Source: Salipaludibacillus neizhouensis
GTDB lineage: Bacteria; Bacillota; Bacilli; Bacillales; Salisediminibacteriaceae
Direction: 5' to 3'
DNA: 64,000 bases
Assembly (NCBI RefSeq): GCF_002886185.1
Contig: NZ_KZ614146.1
Location: forward strand, 375,224 to 439,223
Shown: piece after piece, positions 1 through 9,368 of the stretch
How positions within the stretch are numbered: the first letter of the stretch is position 1
Layout: the number at the start of each line of letters is the position of its first letter
Notes under the pieces: generated by a model
What the model was told of the DNA's origin: nothing
What the model saw: only the letters and a program-made list of their open reading frames with translations
Database searches by the model: none
Made by a program: the position numbers and the translations under genes

Positions 1-1098
1 CTAACATATGCAGAAATTGTAAATGTTGTTGAAGGTTCTGTTTTAGGTGGGCGAGATGGTTTATATAAGACTTTAAATAAATTTGTAATTGGAGCTATGA
101 AGGCCGAACAGATGATGAGATATGTTGAAGCGGGTAACCTATTAATCGTGGGTAACCGGGAACAAGTGCATAAACTTGCATTAGAAGAAGGATCTGCTGT
201 ATTAATCACAGGTGGTTTTGATACAAATGAAGAGGTTAAGCAAATAGCGGACAGACTAAACCTTCCGATTATTTCAACTTCATACGATACATTTACGGTA
301 GCTACAATGATCAATCGAGCAATTTATGACCAGTTAATTAAAAAGGAAATAATTTCTGTGGAAGATATATTAATCCCAATAGAGAATACAAATTTTTTAA
401 CTCTTTCCCATACAGTAGAAAAATGGCATGAGTTAAATAACAAAACAGGACATAGCCGTTATCCGATTGTGGGAGAAGATTTAAAACTTCATGGTATTGT
501 GACTGCCAAGGATGTAATGGGAATAACACCATTTGTCGAAGTGGAAAAAATTATGACGAAGCAACCTATTACCGTTACAAGCGGTACCTCTGTAGCTTCT
601 GCTGCTCATATGATGATATGGGAAGGGATTGAATTATTACCCGTAATCACTAAGAGTAAGAAACTTATTGGTGTTATTAGCCGGCAAGATGTTTTAAAAG
701 CCTTGCAAATGATTCAACGTCAGCCTCAAGTTGGCGACACAATTGAGGATCTGGTGACACGACATTTTGAAGATGTTTCTACACCAAATGAATATGCATT
801 TCAGCTTGAAGTGACCCCGCAAATGACAAATCATTTAGGGACAATTTCTTATGGAGTAATGACAACAATTGTCACAGAGGCCGGGAGCAGAGTTTTACGG
901 AAGCATAAAAAAGGGGAACTAGTTGTAGAAAATATAACGTTATTTTTCATTAAGCCTGTTCAAATAGATTCGGTGATGTATATTCGACCGCAAGTATTAG
1001 AGGTAGGACGCAAATTCGGGAAAGTAGATGTGGAACTATTCCATGAAAATCAGATGGTTGGAAAAGCGATGTTGATGGCTCAATTGATTGATAGATAA
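1..1098 (+). CDS. ytoI: YtoI-like DRTGG/CBS/hotdog-domain protein (5' truncated by window)
   Basis: The reading frame is open from base 1, so the N-terminus lies outside the window and 365 codons remain; B. subtilis YtoI has about 439 residues. The visible part begins inside a DRTGG domain, followed by two CBS repeats (roughly residues 120-240 of the visible part, with TAKDVMG and SRQDVLKAL-type segments) and a C-terminal hotdog-fold domain. CBS pairs usually bind adenosyl nucleotides, so a ligand-sensing role is plausible, but substrate and partners are unknown. Position upstream of ytpI and nrnA matches B. subtilis. The usual N-terminal HTH cannot be seen. Confidence 0.9.
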   Translation, partial: LTYAEIVNVVEGSVLGGRDGLYKTLNKFVIGAMKAEQMMRYVEAGNLLIVGNREQVHKLALEEGSAVLITGGFDTNEEVKQIADRLNLPIISTSYDTFTVATMINRAIYDQLIKKEIISVEDILIPIENTNFLTLSHTVEKWHELNNKTGHSRYPIVGEDLKLHGIVTAKDVMGITPFVEVEKIMTKQPITVTSGTSVASAAHMMIWEGIELLPVITKSKKLIGVISRQDVLKALQMIQRQPQVGDTIEDLVTRHFEDVSTPNEYAFQLEVTPQMTNHLGTISYGVMTTIVTEAGSRVLRKHKKGELVVENITLFFIKPVQIDSVMYIRPQVLEVGRKFGKVDVELFHENQMVGKAMLMAQLIDR

Positions 1099-1109
1099 GT
1101 GTAAAAATA

Positions 1110-1146
1110 CGAGGAAGAAATAAGGTTAAACCTTATTTCTTCCTCG
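1110..1146. terminator. Bidirectional terminator between ytoI and ytpI
   Basis: A perfect 16-bp stem (1110-1125 with 1131-1146) and 5-nt loop lies between the convergent genes. On the minus strand it is followed by a T-rich run, so it is strongest for ytpI. Confidence 0.85.
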
Positions 1147-1165
1147 ACAATTAAACAAACATTAC

Positions 1166-1492
1166 CTAGTTACTTCTTTGAGTTGCAGCTTTTTCCATCG
1201 TTTCAGCTTCTTTTTTTGCGTGAGGTGCAATTTCTTTGTGTTGCTTTAATCCGAAATATAGATTAGCAATTCCGTAAACGAAGAAAAGTAAAGCAATAAC
1301 AGCAGCCACCGATGATAACAGGTTTAAATAGCTGTTAATTGCGAAGGATATAAAGAAAATACCTACTGTAATACTCCCTTTTGTTCCATACCATCGTTTA
1401 GCCATTGGTCCAGTAGAACGTACTTGTTGCACCTTGAAGTATACGAAAAATAGTAAAGAACTGATTATAAGAAACATGAGAAGGAAAGTCAT
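1166..1492 (-). CDS. ytpI: YtpI family membrane protein
   Basis: This 108-residue protein has about three hydrophobic segments (near residues 2-19, 42-58 and 61-82) and a charged lysine-rich tail, as in the YtpI family. Function is unknown. It is transcribed opposite to ytoI and nrnA and ends at the shared hairpin at 1110-1146. An AAAGGAG ribosome site precedes the ATG by about 8 nt. Identification rests on length, hydropathy and the ytoI-ytpI-nrnA order known from B. subtilis; no catalytic motif is visible. Confidence 0.85.
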   Translation of the reverse strand: MTFLLMFLIISSLLFFVYFKVQQVRSTGPMAKRWYGTKGSITVGIFFISFAINSYLNLLSSVAAVIALLFFVYGIANLYFGLKQHKEIAPHAKKEAETMEKAATQRSN

Positions 1493-1604
1493 CGTTAATT
1501 ACTCCTTTAAATTTAAGTGAGTGATATATAAGCCTCTCTATTGTAAAGTAGCATGAAGAGAGAGGCAACAGCAATTTAAAAGTACTTTCCAAGGAGGAGA
1601 AAAA

Positions 1605-2546
1605 GTGAAAAAACAAATCATTGAAAAAATAAAGCAGTGGGATACGATAATTATACATCGTCACGCTCGCCCCGATCCTGATGCAATAGGTTCTCAGGCT
1701 GGTTTAAAAGCATTAATTAATTTGTACTTTCCTGATAAAAGTGTCAAATTAGCCGGTGAGGAAGAAGCGTCATTATCATTTCTTTCCCCAATGGATACTA
1801 TTTCTGATGAGGGATTTTCTAATTCTCTTGTCATTGTGTGTGATACCGCGAATGTGGATAGGATAGATGATGAAAGATATAAGAATGGACAAGAAGTAAT
1901 TAAAATTGATCATCATCCAAATGTAGATGAATATGGGTCTGTTTCATGGGTAGATACTTCAGCAAGTTCCACAAGCGAAATGATTTTTGAACTTTTCTTG
2001 GAATTGGAAAAAGAAGCGGTTAAATGGTGTGACAACATGGCAAGGCTTCTGTATGCCGGTATCGTGGGCGACACAGGAAGATTTCGATTCCCGAACACTA
2101 CGCAAAAGACATTTCTTTATGCCAGCAGGCTCATACAAGGTGCATTTGCACCAGGAGATATTTTTGACCGTCTTTATGAGAAGTCACTGCCATTACTTCG
2201 ATTAGAAGGATATGTATTATCAGAAATAACAGTATTGCCTTCAGGTGCCGGTTACATAACCCTACCTAAGGAAAAATTGGTCCAATTCGGTGTTACTTCA
2301 AAAGAAGCTTCGATGATTGTAAATAGTTTTTCCGCGTTAAAAGGAATCAAAGCTTGGGTATTTTTTGTAGAGGAATCTGATACCATTCGGGTTCGTTTAA
2401 GATCAAAAGGTCCTCATATTCATGAACTAGCGGCGAGGTTTAATGGTGGTGGCCATCCACTTGCATCAGGAGCATCGGCAAATTCCTGGGATGAAACAAA
2501 AGAAATCTTGGCTCAATTAGATAAATTATGTCAGGATTATAAGTAA
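1605..2546 (+). CDS. nrnA: Bifunctional oligoribonuclease / pAp phosphatase NrnA (DHH family)
   Basis: NrnA degrades 2-5 nt RNA fragments and dephosphorylates 3',5'-pAp in the cytoplasm. The DHH phosphoesterase motifs are intact: DPDAIGS at residues 24-30, the CDTANVDR segment near 78-86, and the family signature IDHHPN near 101-106. The C-terminal DHHA1 domain carries GGGHPLASGA near 280. Length (313) is normal. The start is GTG, chosen because AAGGAGGAG lies 6-8 nt upstream and the protein begins like B. subtilis YtqI. It appears monocistronic, flanked by hairpins. Confidence 0.96.
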   Translation: MKKQIIEKIKQWDTIIIHRHARPDPDAIGSQAGLKALINLYFPDKSVKLAGEEEASLSFLSPMDTISDEGFSNSLVIVCDTANVDRIDDERYKNGQEVIKIDHHPNVDEYGSVSWVDTSASSTSEMIFELFLELEKEAVKWCDNMARLLYAGIVGDTGRFRFPNTTQKTFLYASRLIQGAFAPGDIFDRLYEKSLPLLRLEGYVLSEITVLPSGAGYITLPKEKLVQFGVTSKEASMIVNSFSALKGIKAWVFFVEESDTIRVRLRSKGPHIHELAARFNGGGHPLASGASANSWDETKEILAQLDKLCQDYK

Positions 2547-2572
2547 AAGGTAAAAGGAATTAAAGGAACTTC

Positions 2573-2604
2573 GGGGGTGATGAGTGAATTTATACATCAC
2601 CCCT
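2573..2604. terminator. Convergent hairpin after nrnA and the 62-residue gene
   Basis: GGGGTGATG (2574-2582) pairs with CATCACCCC (2595-2603), extended by a wobble pair. The T-run is weak, so termination is likely but not certain. Confidence 0.6.
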
Positions 2605-2610
2605 AAATTC

Positions 2611-2799
2611 TTAAGCTTTCTTTTTTGGTGTGATCCAAGAACCTACGTCTGTGGTTTCTTCTATAAAATCAATGTCATGTAAAACAAGCTCTTTTTTAAT
2701 TTTATTCAGTACTTCTTGGGACTCCGCAAAGGCAGTATATCCTAATCGGATTGATTTAATCTTATCCTCAGCAATTTTACTACGACTAATTACTTTCAT
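2611..2799 (-). CDS. Small conserved protein, function unknown (position of B. subtilis ytzJ)
   Basis: A 62-residue basic protein with no membrane segment and a lysine-rich C-terminus. It has a good ribosome site (GAAGGGGG about 7 nt before ATG) and sits between nrnA and ytrI, where B. subtilis has a small gene I recall as ytzJ. It looks like a small alpha/beta protein; no catalytic motif is visible. It is read with ytrI and ytrH but is separated from ytrI by about 125 nt, so it may have its own promoter. Confidence 0.7.
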   Translation of the reverse strand: MKVISRSKIAEDKIKSIRLGYTAFAESQEVLNKIKKELVLHDIDFIEETTDVGSWITPKKKA

Positions 2800-2924
2800 A
2801 TTCGTACCCCCTTCATTCTCTGATACTTATAGTATACCGAAGAGAACTTTGAGGTGTATCATTCTTCATGATTGTTTGATAAATTGACATAAATGAAAGA
2901 AGTGACCTTTTGATTGCTTCATTC

Positions 2925-3428
2925 TTACTCTGCTAAAACAATCTCGACATGTATTTCTACCGTTGTGTATAAAAGTAATTGCCGTACTTTAAGCTTGTAT
3001 CGTTTATCATTCACAATAAATGTTTTATTCTCGACGGATTTAATAATAAAATCATGTGAAGCAAAAACGGTCTCAATATTGCGTGACCTAACCTCTTCAA
3101 GTTCACTTTCTAGAGACCCTCGTAATTCGTGTAACGTTAACTCGCTTAACTTCACCTCTTCTTGATTGATAAAATTTATATGAATATCTTGAACGGTTAG
3201 TAATTGTTCGTTGTCTCTATTTTGTTCATCCTGGTCTTCTCTAAGGATTTCTATCGTTTTTTCGTTTTTTTCAATTTCAGTCGACTGATTTCCAATTTGC
3301 AAGATTAATTTCTCGTGAACAGTGCCAAAATGAAAGAGGAAAAAAAGCCAACCGAAAATTAGCCCTAGAAAAAAACCAGCAAAAAAACGTTGCCAGCTAA
3401 TTTCACGATGAAAAGGGGGGATTCTCAT
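2925..3428 (-). CDS. ytrI: Sporulation membrane protein YtrI
   Basis: A 167-residue protein with a short basic N-terminus, one transmembrane helix (about residues 14-34), a coiled-coil-like acidic segment (about 45-85), and a soluble C-terminal domain. YtrI with YtrH is a mother-cell sporulation pair in B. subtilis. I chose the ATG at 3428 rather than an upstream in-frame codon because it overlaps the ytrH stop (ATGA) and has GGAAGG just upstream. The overlap implies translational coupling to ytrH. Confidence 0.88.
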   Translation of the reverse strand: MRIPPFHREISWQRFFAGFFLGLIFGWLFFLFHFGTVHEKLILQIGNQSTEIEKNEKTIEILREDQDEQNRDNEQLLTVQDIHINFINQEEVKLSELTLHELRGSLESELEEVRSRNIETVFASHDFIIKSVENKTFIVNDKRYKLKVRQLLLYTTVEIHVEIVLAE

Positions 3429-3757
3429 TTGACACCTTCCTGTGTAATCCATTGAATGAGTACAGTGCCGCTGTGTGCTCCTGATAATGCAGCAAAAATA
3501 ACGACAATCGTTCGGAAAATATCGGCATGAGTACCTTCGAATATTCCTCGTTCTAATGAAGAAATAGCTTCAAATGTCCCTCCAATTGCAGCTACAAGTG
3601 CCCAAATCTTTAAACTTGAGGCTAAATCATACATAATAGACAATGGCGGTTTTCCTATAAGGTAGGCTCCAATTCCACCTAATATTGTCCCGCCAATGAT
3701 CACACCAAAGGCGACAAAAAAATCAATAATTAACGTAGCTAGAAAGTCTTTATCCAT
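3425..3757 (-). CDS. ytrH: Sporulation membrane protein YtrH
   Basis: A 110-residue hydrophobic protein with a glycine-rich first membrane helix (VIIGGTILGGIGAYLIG) and further hydrophobic segments. In B. subtilis ytrH-ytrI is made in the mother cell under sigma-E and is needed for efficient sporulation. The frame extends 30 codons further upstream, but AAGGAGGA immediately before the ATG at 3757 marks the true start and gives the family length. Its stop overlaps the ytrI start. It is divergent from dnaE, sharing the 3758-3899 spacer. Confidence 0.88.
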   Translation of the reverse strand: MDKDFLATLIIDFFVAFGVIIGGTILGGIGAYLIGKPPLSIMYDLASSLKIWALVAAIGGTFEAISSLERGIFEGTHADIFRTIVVIFAALSGAHSGTVLIQWITQEGVK

Positions 3758-3899
3758 CAGGAGTCCTCCTTGTAAATCAGGCTCTGTTTCATATATATGG
3801 ACAAAGCCTCTGAGGTATTCCTGTATATTTAAGGATGAATCAAACATGTGTTTGCGTTATAATGAAAGTGAATCATTTGAAAATTAAGGGGGGATACCC

Positions 3900-6800
3900 A
3901 TGTCATTTGTTCATCTACATGTTCACAGTGAGTTCAGTTTGCTTCAAAGTGCCGCCAAAATAGCCGATATCGTAAGCCTTGCAGCGGAACTAAACTTTCC
4001 AGCCGTGGCATTAACAGATATTAATGCGATGCATGGCGTCATTCCATTTTATAAAGCATGTAAAGAAAAAGGAATTAAACCCATTATCGGTGTGGAGCTT
4101 CATTACAATGAAAAGGAACTTTCTGGTCGGGAAGGGCCAAAATACAGTTTATTATTTCTAGCAAAATCAAATAAAGGATATAGGTCTCTATTAACACTTA
4201 CTACACTTGCTCAAACGAGAGAAAATAAGCAATATCCATACATTACATATAGTGATTTAGAAAAACATGCAGTTGATATAATCATTATCAGCCCTTTTGA
4301 AACAGGCGAAATGCAGTTCTTATTGCAAAATGGTCAAAAAGCAGAAGCAAACCAGGTTCTTGACAATCTTAGAAAGATTGTTGTTGAACAAGATGTTTAT
4401 GTAGAAATTCAAAATCACTGGCGTCGTGAAGAAAGAGAACGACTTCTTGCTATTCGTGAGTGGCAGCTAGAAAGGACTATCCCAATAGTTGCTTCTAATC
4501 ACGTGCACTTCCTGAAGAAAGAACAAAAAGATGCGCATCGAGTTCTGAATGCGATAAGGCTAGGAGAGAAGTTAGACACGTTACCTGCGGGCGTAACCTC
4601 AGAAGAATATACCTTCAAGAGCCAGCAGGAAATGAAAGAGCTTCTCCCTTCATGGGAGAACGCCATAAATGAGACTGAGAAAATCTCAGAGCGCTGTGAA
4701 GTTACGATAGCTTTAGGAGAACCGGTTTTACCCGAGTTTCCAGTGCCTCAAGGGTTTACTTCCCACACCTTTTTAAAACATCTATGTGACTTAGGTGTGA
4801 AGGAACGCTTTCAAGATCCACAAGAAAATGTATGGCAGCGGTTAGCATACGAATTGGAAGTTATATCAACAATGAATTATGAAGATTACTTTCTTATTGT
4901 TGCTGATTTCATGAAATACGCTCATGATAATCATATTTTAACAGGACCTGGAAGAGGTTCGGCAGCTGGTTCAATAGTCGCTTATGTTCTTAAAATTACG
5001 AATGTTGATCCGTTAGAACATGATCTTCTTTTTGAAAGATTCTTAAACCCGGAACGTGTATCCATGCCAGATATTGATATTGATTTTTCGGATACTCAAA
5101 GGGATGAAGTGATTCAATATGTAGCTGGGAAATACGGCAAGACTCATGTATCACAAATTGTGACGTTTGGAACACTTGCTGCAAAAGCTGCATTGAGAGA
5201 TTCTGCTCGAGTATTAGACTTGCAGCAAAATAAAATTGATCGTGTAGCGAAGTTAATACCGAGTAAATCGCATATCACACTTCGCCAAGCTATTGCCGAG
5301 ACACCTGCTCTAAAAGATATGATAGCAGGAGATGAAGAACTGATAACATTATTTCGGATAGCCGAAAATATAGAAGGCCTGCCGCGTCATACATCCATAC
5401 ATGCGGCGGGAGTTGTTATGAGTAAAGAGCCTTTAACGAACGTTGTCCCTTTACAACAGGGAAACGATGGCCTCTATTTAACTCAGTATCCAATGGGCGA
5501 TTTAGAGGAAATTGGGTTATTGAAGATGGACTTTCTGGGTTTAAGAAATTTAAGCTTCATCGAACGAATCATTCAATTAGTGTTTTCAAATAAAGGGATG
5601 AAGATTGAATTAGATCATCTTCCCTGGAATGATAAAAAAACGTTTGATCTATTAAGTGAAGGAGATACGAGCGGAATTTTTCAATTGGAGTCAGCTGGTA
5701 TGAAACGTGTATTAAAAGGATTAAAACCAAGTGAGTTTGAAGATATCGTTGCTGTCAATGCTTTGTACCGTCCAGGTCCGATGGAAAATATTCCGCTTTA
5801 CATCGCACGAAAACATGGCGAAAAATCAGTTAGTTATCCCCATGAAGATTTAAAGGGAATTTTAAAATCCACATACGGAGTAGTTATTTATCAAGAACAA
5901 ATTATGAAAATAGCTTCTCTCATGGCTGGGTTCACATTAGCTGAAGCGGATGTGTTAAGAAGAGCTGTCGGGAAAAAGAAAAAAGAAATATTAGAGGAAA
6001 CACGTGAACAGTTTGTTCGTGGTGCTAGTAAAAAGAACTACTCGTTGGAGGAAGCAGAGAAAGTTTATGATTTAATTGTTCGATTCGCCGATTATGGTTT
6101 CAACCGGAGTCACGCCGTAGCGTATAGTATGATTTCATATCAGCTGGCTTATTTAAAAGCGAATCATTCTCAAGAGTTTTTAAGTAGTTTAATGGACATG
6201 TCTATTCATAATCAGGAGAAGCTTTCTGAATACATCTCAGAAGCTAGAAGAAAAAATATAACAGTCATGGGACCTTCCATTCTTCACAGCGGAGCTTTGT
6301 TTGAAGTGAAACAAGGGGCTATTTTTATTGGTTTAGCTGCCTTGAAAAATTTAGGACTTCAAGCTATAAAAAATATCATTGAGGAAAGAAGAAACGGACC
6401 ATTCAAAAACTTGTTTGACCTGTGCTCACGTGTCTCCGGTAAAACCCTTTCCCGTAAAGCATTGGAGTCACTTGTATTTGCAGGAGCGCTGGATGATTTT
6501 GGCGTCGAAAGAGCAAGCCAGTTAGCATCTTTAGACGATGCGATGGAATTTGGTGAAAAGGAAAGAGAAAAGCAGTTGCAAAGACAGGATCTTCTCTTTT
6601 ACGAGGAGGATAGTAATCCAACCTATACGGAAGTTTCTCCTTTGTCTAATAAAGATCATCTTCGTTATGAGAAAGAAGTTTTAGGATTTTATGCTTCAGG
6701 ACATCCTGTGCAGGACGCCGAAAAATTATTGCACAATTACGACCGATTGAAAATACTACAAATAAAAGAAAAAGATATATGGAAAGATAGAGAATCAGTC

Positions 6801-7298
6801 AGACTTGCAGGTCTTGTAGAAAATATACGAGTCATCCAAACTAAAAAGAAGGAACAGATGGCTTTTGTTCGTTTATCTGATGAGACTGGAGAAATAGAAA
6901 TGACTGTTTTCCCGAAAGCTTTTCGTGAATTTGATACAAAGTTGCAAAAAGAAGAATTAGTGTTCATAGAAGGGAAAATTCAGGAGCATCAAGGGGAACG
7001 AAAGGTTTTAGTTGATAAATGCACGACTGTAGAAGCGTTACAGAAAAGGGATTCGGAACGAAAAAAACCTGTTTTATTTTTAAATATTACACTTATTCAT
7101 GAACGAGACGGCACGTTGGAAAAGTTAAAAGAACTGCTTCAGGATACACCTGGAAGTGTTCCTGTAATTCTGAAATATGAATCAAATGGGCAAGCAATAC
7201 GATTATCAGAAATGTGGAATACTTCTTCAAAACAAGAATTTATATATAAAATTCAAGCAGTTTTAGGACAGAAAAATGTCTTTTTGAAAAATCCATAG
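3900..7298 (+). CDS. dnaE: DNA polymerase III alpha subunit DnaE
   Basis: The second replicative polymerase of Firmicutes, which extends RNA primers, chiefly on the lagging strand, before handing over to PolC. The 1132 residues start with a PHP domain (FVHLHVHSEFSLLQ). The polymerase core has the catalytic acidic motif PDIDIDF near residues 388-394, another conserved Asp in LLKMDFLGL near 542, and LYRPGPMENIP near 625. A helix-hairpin-helix region and an OB domain lie near the C-terminus. There is no inserted exonuclease, as expected for DnaE rather than PolC. AAGGGGGGA precedes the ATG. Confidence 0.98.
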   Translation: MSFVHLHVHSEFSLLQSAAKIADIVSLAAELNFPAVALTDINAMHGVIPFYKACKEKGIKPIIGVELHYNEKELSGREGPKYSLLFLAKSNKGYRSLLTLTTLAQTRENKQYPYITYSDLEKHAVDIIIISPFETGEMQFLLQNGQKAEANQVLDNLRKIVVEQDVYVEIQNHWRREERERLLAIREWQLERTIPIVASNHVHFLKKEQKDAHRVLNAIRLGEKLDTLPAGVTSEEYTFKSQQEMKELLPSWENAINETEKISERCEVTIALGEPVLPEFPVPQGFTSHTFLKHLCDLGVKERFQDPQENVWQRLAYELEVISTMNYEDYFLIVADFMKYAHDNHILTGPGRGSAAGSIVAYVLKITNVDPLEHDLLFERFLNPERVSMPDIDIDFSDTQRDEVIQYVAGKYGKTHVSQIVTFGTLAAKAALRDSARVLDLQQNKIDRVAKLIPSKSHITLRQAIAETPALKDMIAGDEELITLFRIAENIEGLPRHTSIHAAGVVMSKEPLTNVVPLQQGNDGLYLTQYPMGDLEEIGLLKMDFLGLRNLSFIERIIQLVFSNKGMKIELDHLPWNDKKTFDLLSEGDTSGIFQLESAGMKRVLKGLKPSEFEDIVAVNALYRPGPMENIPLYIARKHGEKSVSYPHEDLKGILKSTYGVVIYQEQIMKIASLMAGFTLAEADVLRRAVGKKKKEILEETREQFVRGASKKNYSLEEAEKVYDLIVRFADYGFNRSHAVAYSMISYQLAYLKANHSQEFLSSLMDMSIHNQEKLSEYISEARRKNITVMGPSILHSGALFEVKQGAIFIGLAALKNLGLQAIKNIIEERRNGPFKNLFDLCSRVSGKTLSRKALESLVFAGALDDFGVERASQLASLDDAMEFGEKEREKQLQRQDLLFYEEDSNPTYTEVSPLSNKDHLRYEKEVLGFYASGHPVQDAEKLLHNYDRLKILQIKEKDIWKDRESVRLAGLVENIRVIQTKKKEQMAFVRLSDETGEIEMTVFPKAFREFDTKLQKEELVFIEGKIQEHQGERKVLVDKCTTVEALQKRDSERKKPVLFLNITLIHERDGTLEKLKELLQDTPGSVPVILKYESNGQAIRLSEMWNTSSKQEFIYKIQAVLGQKNVFLKNP

Positions 7299-7318
7299 AT
7301 GTAACAGGACTATTAATT

Positions 7319-7327
7319 TGGTATAAT
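7319..7327 (+). promoter_or_regulatory. Extended -10 promoter of the malic enzyme gene
   Basis: TGGTATAAT is an extended -10 element. The -35 region about 17 nt upstream is weak. The predicted start site near 7334 lies just before the operator-like palindrome at 7342-7354. Confidence 0.55.
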
Positions 7328-7341
7328 AGGTTTGGTCAAGG

Positions 7342-7354
7342 GTGGTCAGACCAC
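7342..7354. promoter_or_regulatory. FadR-type GntR operator candidate
   Basis: GTGGTCAGACCAC is a perfect 6-bp-arm palindrome containing TGGTCnGACCA, the core recognised by FadR-subfamily GntR regulators. It overlaps the start of the transcript from 7322-7327. A GntR regulator gene lies two genes downstream. Confidence 0.55.
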
Positions 7355-7386
7355 TATAATTTCATGGAAAAGGGAGAGTGGCACTA

Positions 7387-8622
7387 GTGACGACTTTGAG
7401 AGAAGAAGCATTACATATGCACAGAAAACATAAAGGGAAGATTGAAACAAAATCTAAAGTAGCGGTTCGAAACGCAGAGGACTTATCTTTAGCCTATTCA
7501 CCAGGAGTTGCAGAACCGTGCAAAGAGATATTTGAGGATCCTCAAATGGTCTATGAATATACAGTTAAAGGAAACATGGTAGCTGTCGTTTCAGATGGAA
7601 CGGCTGTTTTAGGTTTAGGGAATATAGGACCAGAAGCCGCAATGCCAGTAATGGAAGGTAAAGCAGTGCTTTTTAAATCTTTTGCTGGAGTGGATGCATT
7701 TCCTATCTGCTTAAATACAAATGATGTCGACAAAATTGTTGAAACTGTGAAACTAATGGAGCCGACATTTGGAGGAATTAATTTAGAAGATATTGCTGCG
7801 CCAAGATGTTTTGAGATCGAAGAACGTTTAAAAAAGGAAATGAATATACCTGTTTTTCATGATGATCAACACGGAACTGCAATTGTTACTGCAGCGGGAT
7901 TATTAAATGCTTTAAAGATATCCGGGAAATCGTTATCAGAAGTAAAGGTTGTTATTAATGGAGCAGGAGCTGCAGGCATTGCAATTATGAAACTTCTCAA
8001 AAGTATGGGCTGCAAACAATTTATTCTTTGCGATTCAAAGGGAGCTATTTATGAAGGGCGTCCTTACGGAATGAATAATTTAAAGCATGAATTATCATTG
8101 TTGACGAATTTTGAGAAGCTTGAAGGTTCTTTGGAAGAAGTTATTAAAGAAACAGATGTTTTTGTTGGGGTTTCAGTTGCAGGAGCTTTAACAAAATCAA
8201 TGGTGGAGTCTATGAATGATAATCCAATCATTTTTGCAATGGCTAATCCAGTTCCAGAGATTATGCCGGATCTTGCTAAAGAAGCAGGAGCAAGTGTTAT
8301 AGGAACAGGTCGCTCCGATTTTCCGAATCAGGTGAACAATGTCCTGGCTTTTCCGGGAATCTTCCGAGGTGCTTTGGATGTGCGGGCTACTCATATTAAC
8401 GAAGAAATGAAAGTTGCAGCAGTTAAAGCAATTGCTGAATTAGTAAGTGAAGAGGAACTAAATTCAGATTATGTCATCCCGGCACCATTTGATCCAAGAG
8501 TTGCTCCGGCTGTTGCTAAAAGCGTTGCACTAGCTGCCATGGAAACAGGAGTTGCACGAAAAAAAGTTGATCCGGAAGCTGTAGCTAGAAAGACGCGTGA
8601 GCTAACAATTATTGAGGACTAG
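7387..8622 (+). CDS. ytsJ: NADP-dependent malic enzyme
   Basis: Oxidatively decarboxylates malate to pyruvate, supplying NADPH for biosynthesis. The sequence is collinear with B. subtilis YtsJ: SLAYSPGVAEPC at the N-terminus, FHDDQHGTA near residue 155 for metal and malate binding, and a Rossmann-type GAGAAG near 192. I chose GTG at 7387, nine bases inside the longest frame, because the protein then starts like YtsJ (410 residues) and GGGAG lies about 10 nt upstream. Placement before a FadR-type regulator and accDA ties NADPH production to fatty-acid synthesis. Confidence 0.95.
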   Translation: MTTLREEALHMHRKHKGKIETKSKVAVRNAEDLSLAYSPGVAEPCKEIFEDPQMVYEYTVKGNMVAVVSDGTAVLGLGNIGPEAAMPVMEGKAVLFKSFAGVDAFPICLNTNDVDKIVETVKLMEPTFGGINLEDIAAPRCFEIEERLKKEMNIPVFHDDQHGTAIVTAAGLLNALKISGKSLSEVKVVINGAGAAGIAIMKLLKSMGCKQFILCDSKGAIYEGRPYGMNNLKHELSLLTNFEKLEGSLEEVIKETDVFVGVSVAGALTKSMVESMNDNPIIFAMANPVPEIMPDLAKEAGASVIGTGRSDFPNQVNNVLAFPGIFRGALDVRATHINEEMKVAAVKAIAELVSEEELNSDYVIPAPFDPRVAPAVAKSVALAAMETGVARKKVDPEAVARKTRELTIIED

Positions 8623-8678
8623 TATACCTGAGTAACTGAAATAGCGCATAGGTTTATATTGGAGGATCAGAAATTATC

Positions 8679-9341
8679 ATGAGTCACAGTGGGAAGATCT
8701 ATCTAAATATTTTGAAAGAAATTGACCAAATTATTACCCATGATAAGTTGACAAGTGGTGATAAGCTTCCTTCAGAAAGAGATTTAGCAGAACGTCTTAA
8801 AGTAGGCAGATCTTCCGTACGCGAGGCATTAAGAGCGTTAGAATTATTGGACCTTATTGAGACACGAAAAGGCGAAGGTACCTTTATTCAACAATCCGGC
8901 AGTCATCGATTGGCTGAAGTTCTAGCAAATTTTTTCTTGAAGGATAAGCAAGCAAGACGTGATGTTACAGAGACAAGAAAGCTTATTGAGGTCGAAGCTG
9001 TACGTCTTGCATGTACACGAGCTACAGAGCCGCAACTTCATAAACTTAAATCATATATCGAGGCTTCACACGCCACCTGGTCAGGTGGTGAAATTCCGGT
9101 AGAAGAAGACTATTTGTTTCACAAAACATTAGTAGAATGCAGTCATAATAATCTTATTTTAAATATTTGGAAACCGTTAGTAGAATACAGTAAGATCGCA
9201 TTAAAAGAATCTCTCTCAAGACAAGGAAGACCTGAGGATTCCATGAAAGAACACTTCATTATTTATGAATCAGTTGCTCTGGGAGACGAAGAGAAGGCTG
9301 TCTCGGCTTTGAAAAATCACTTGGAAAACAGCAGGTTTTGA
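8679..9341 (+). CDS. GntR-family (FadR/FCD subfamily) transcriptional regulator
   Basis: The N-terminal winged helix (about residues 5-75) shows the GntR signature: SGDKLPSERDLAERLKVGR, then SSVREALRALELLDL and a wing with RKGEGTFI. The C-terminal all-helical FCD domain (about 90-215) is the effector-binding part, and the length (220) is slightly short. It lies between the malic enzyme and accD in the same direction, so it probably controls one or both. The palindrome at 7342-7354 is its candidate operator. Effector unknown; an acyl-CoA or organic acid would fit. GGAGGA precedes the ATG by 12 nt. Confidence 0.9.
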   Translation: MSHSGKIYLNILKEIDQIITHDKLTSGDKLPSERDLAERLKVGRSSVREALRALELLDLIETRKGEGTFIQQSGSHRLAEVLANFFLKDKQARRDVTETRKLIEVEAVRLACTRATEPQLHKLKSYIEASHATWSGGEIPVEEDYLFHKTLVECSHNNLILNIWKPLVEYSKIALKESLSRQGRPEDSMKEHFIIYESVALGDEEKAVSALKNHLENSRF

Positions 9342-9368
9342 CAGAACTAGTGCAAAAATCCTGGAGGC

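Noticed and set aside
8618..8640. FapR-like sequence after the malic enzyme gene (TAGTATACCTGAGTAAC)
   Set aside because: It resembles a FapR box only if extra bases are allowed, and it is inside the transcribed spacer.
9073..9090. Palindrome CCACCTG-GT-CAGGTGG, similar to GntR-type half sites
   Set aside because: It lies inside the gntR coding sequence and does not match the TGGTCnGACCA spacing; probably chance.
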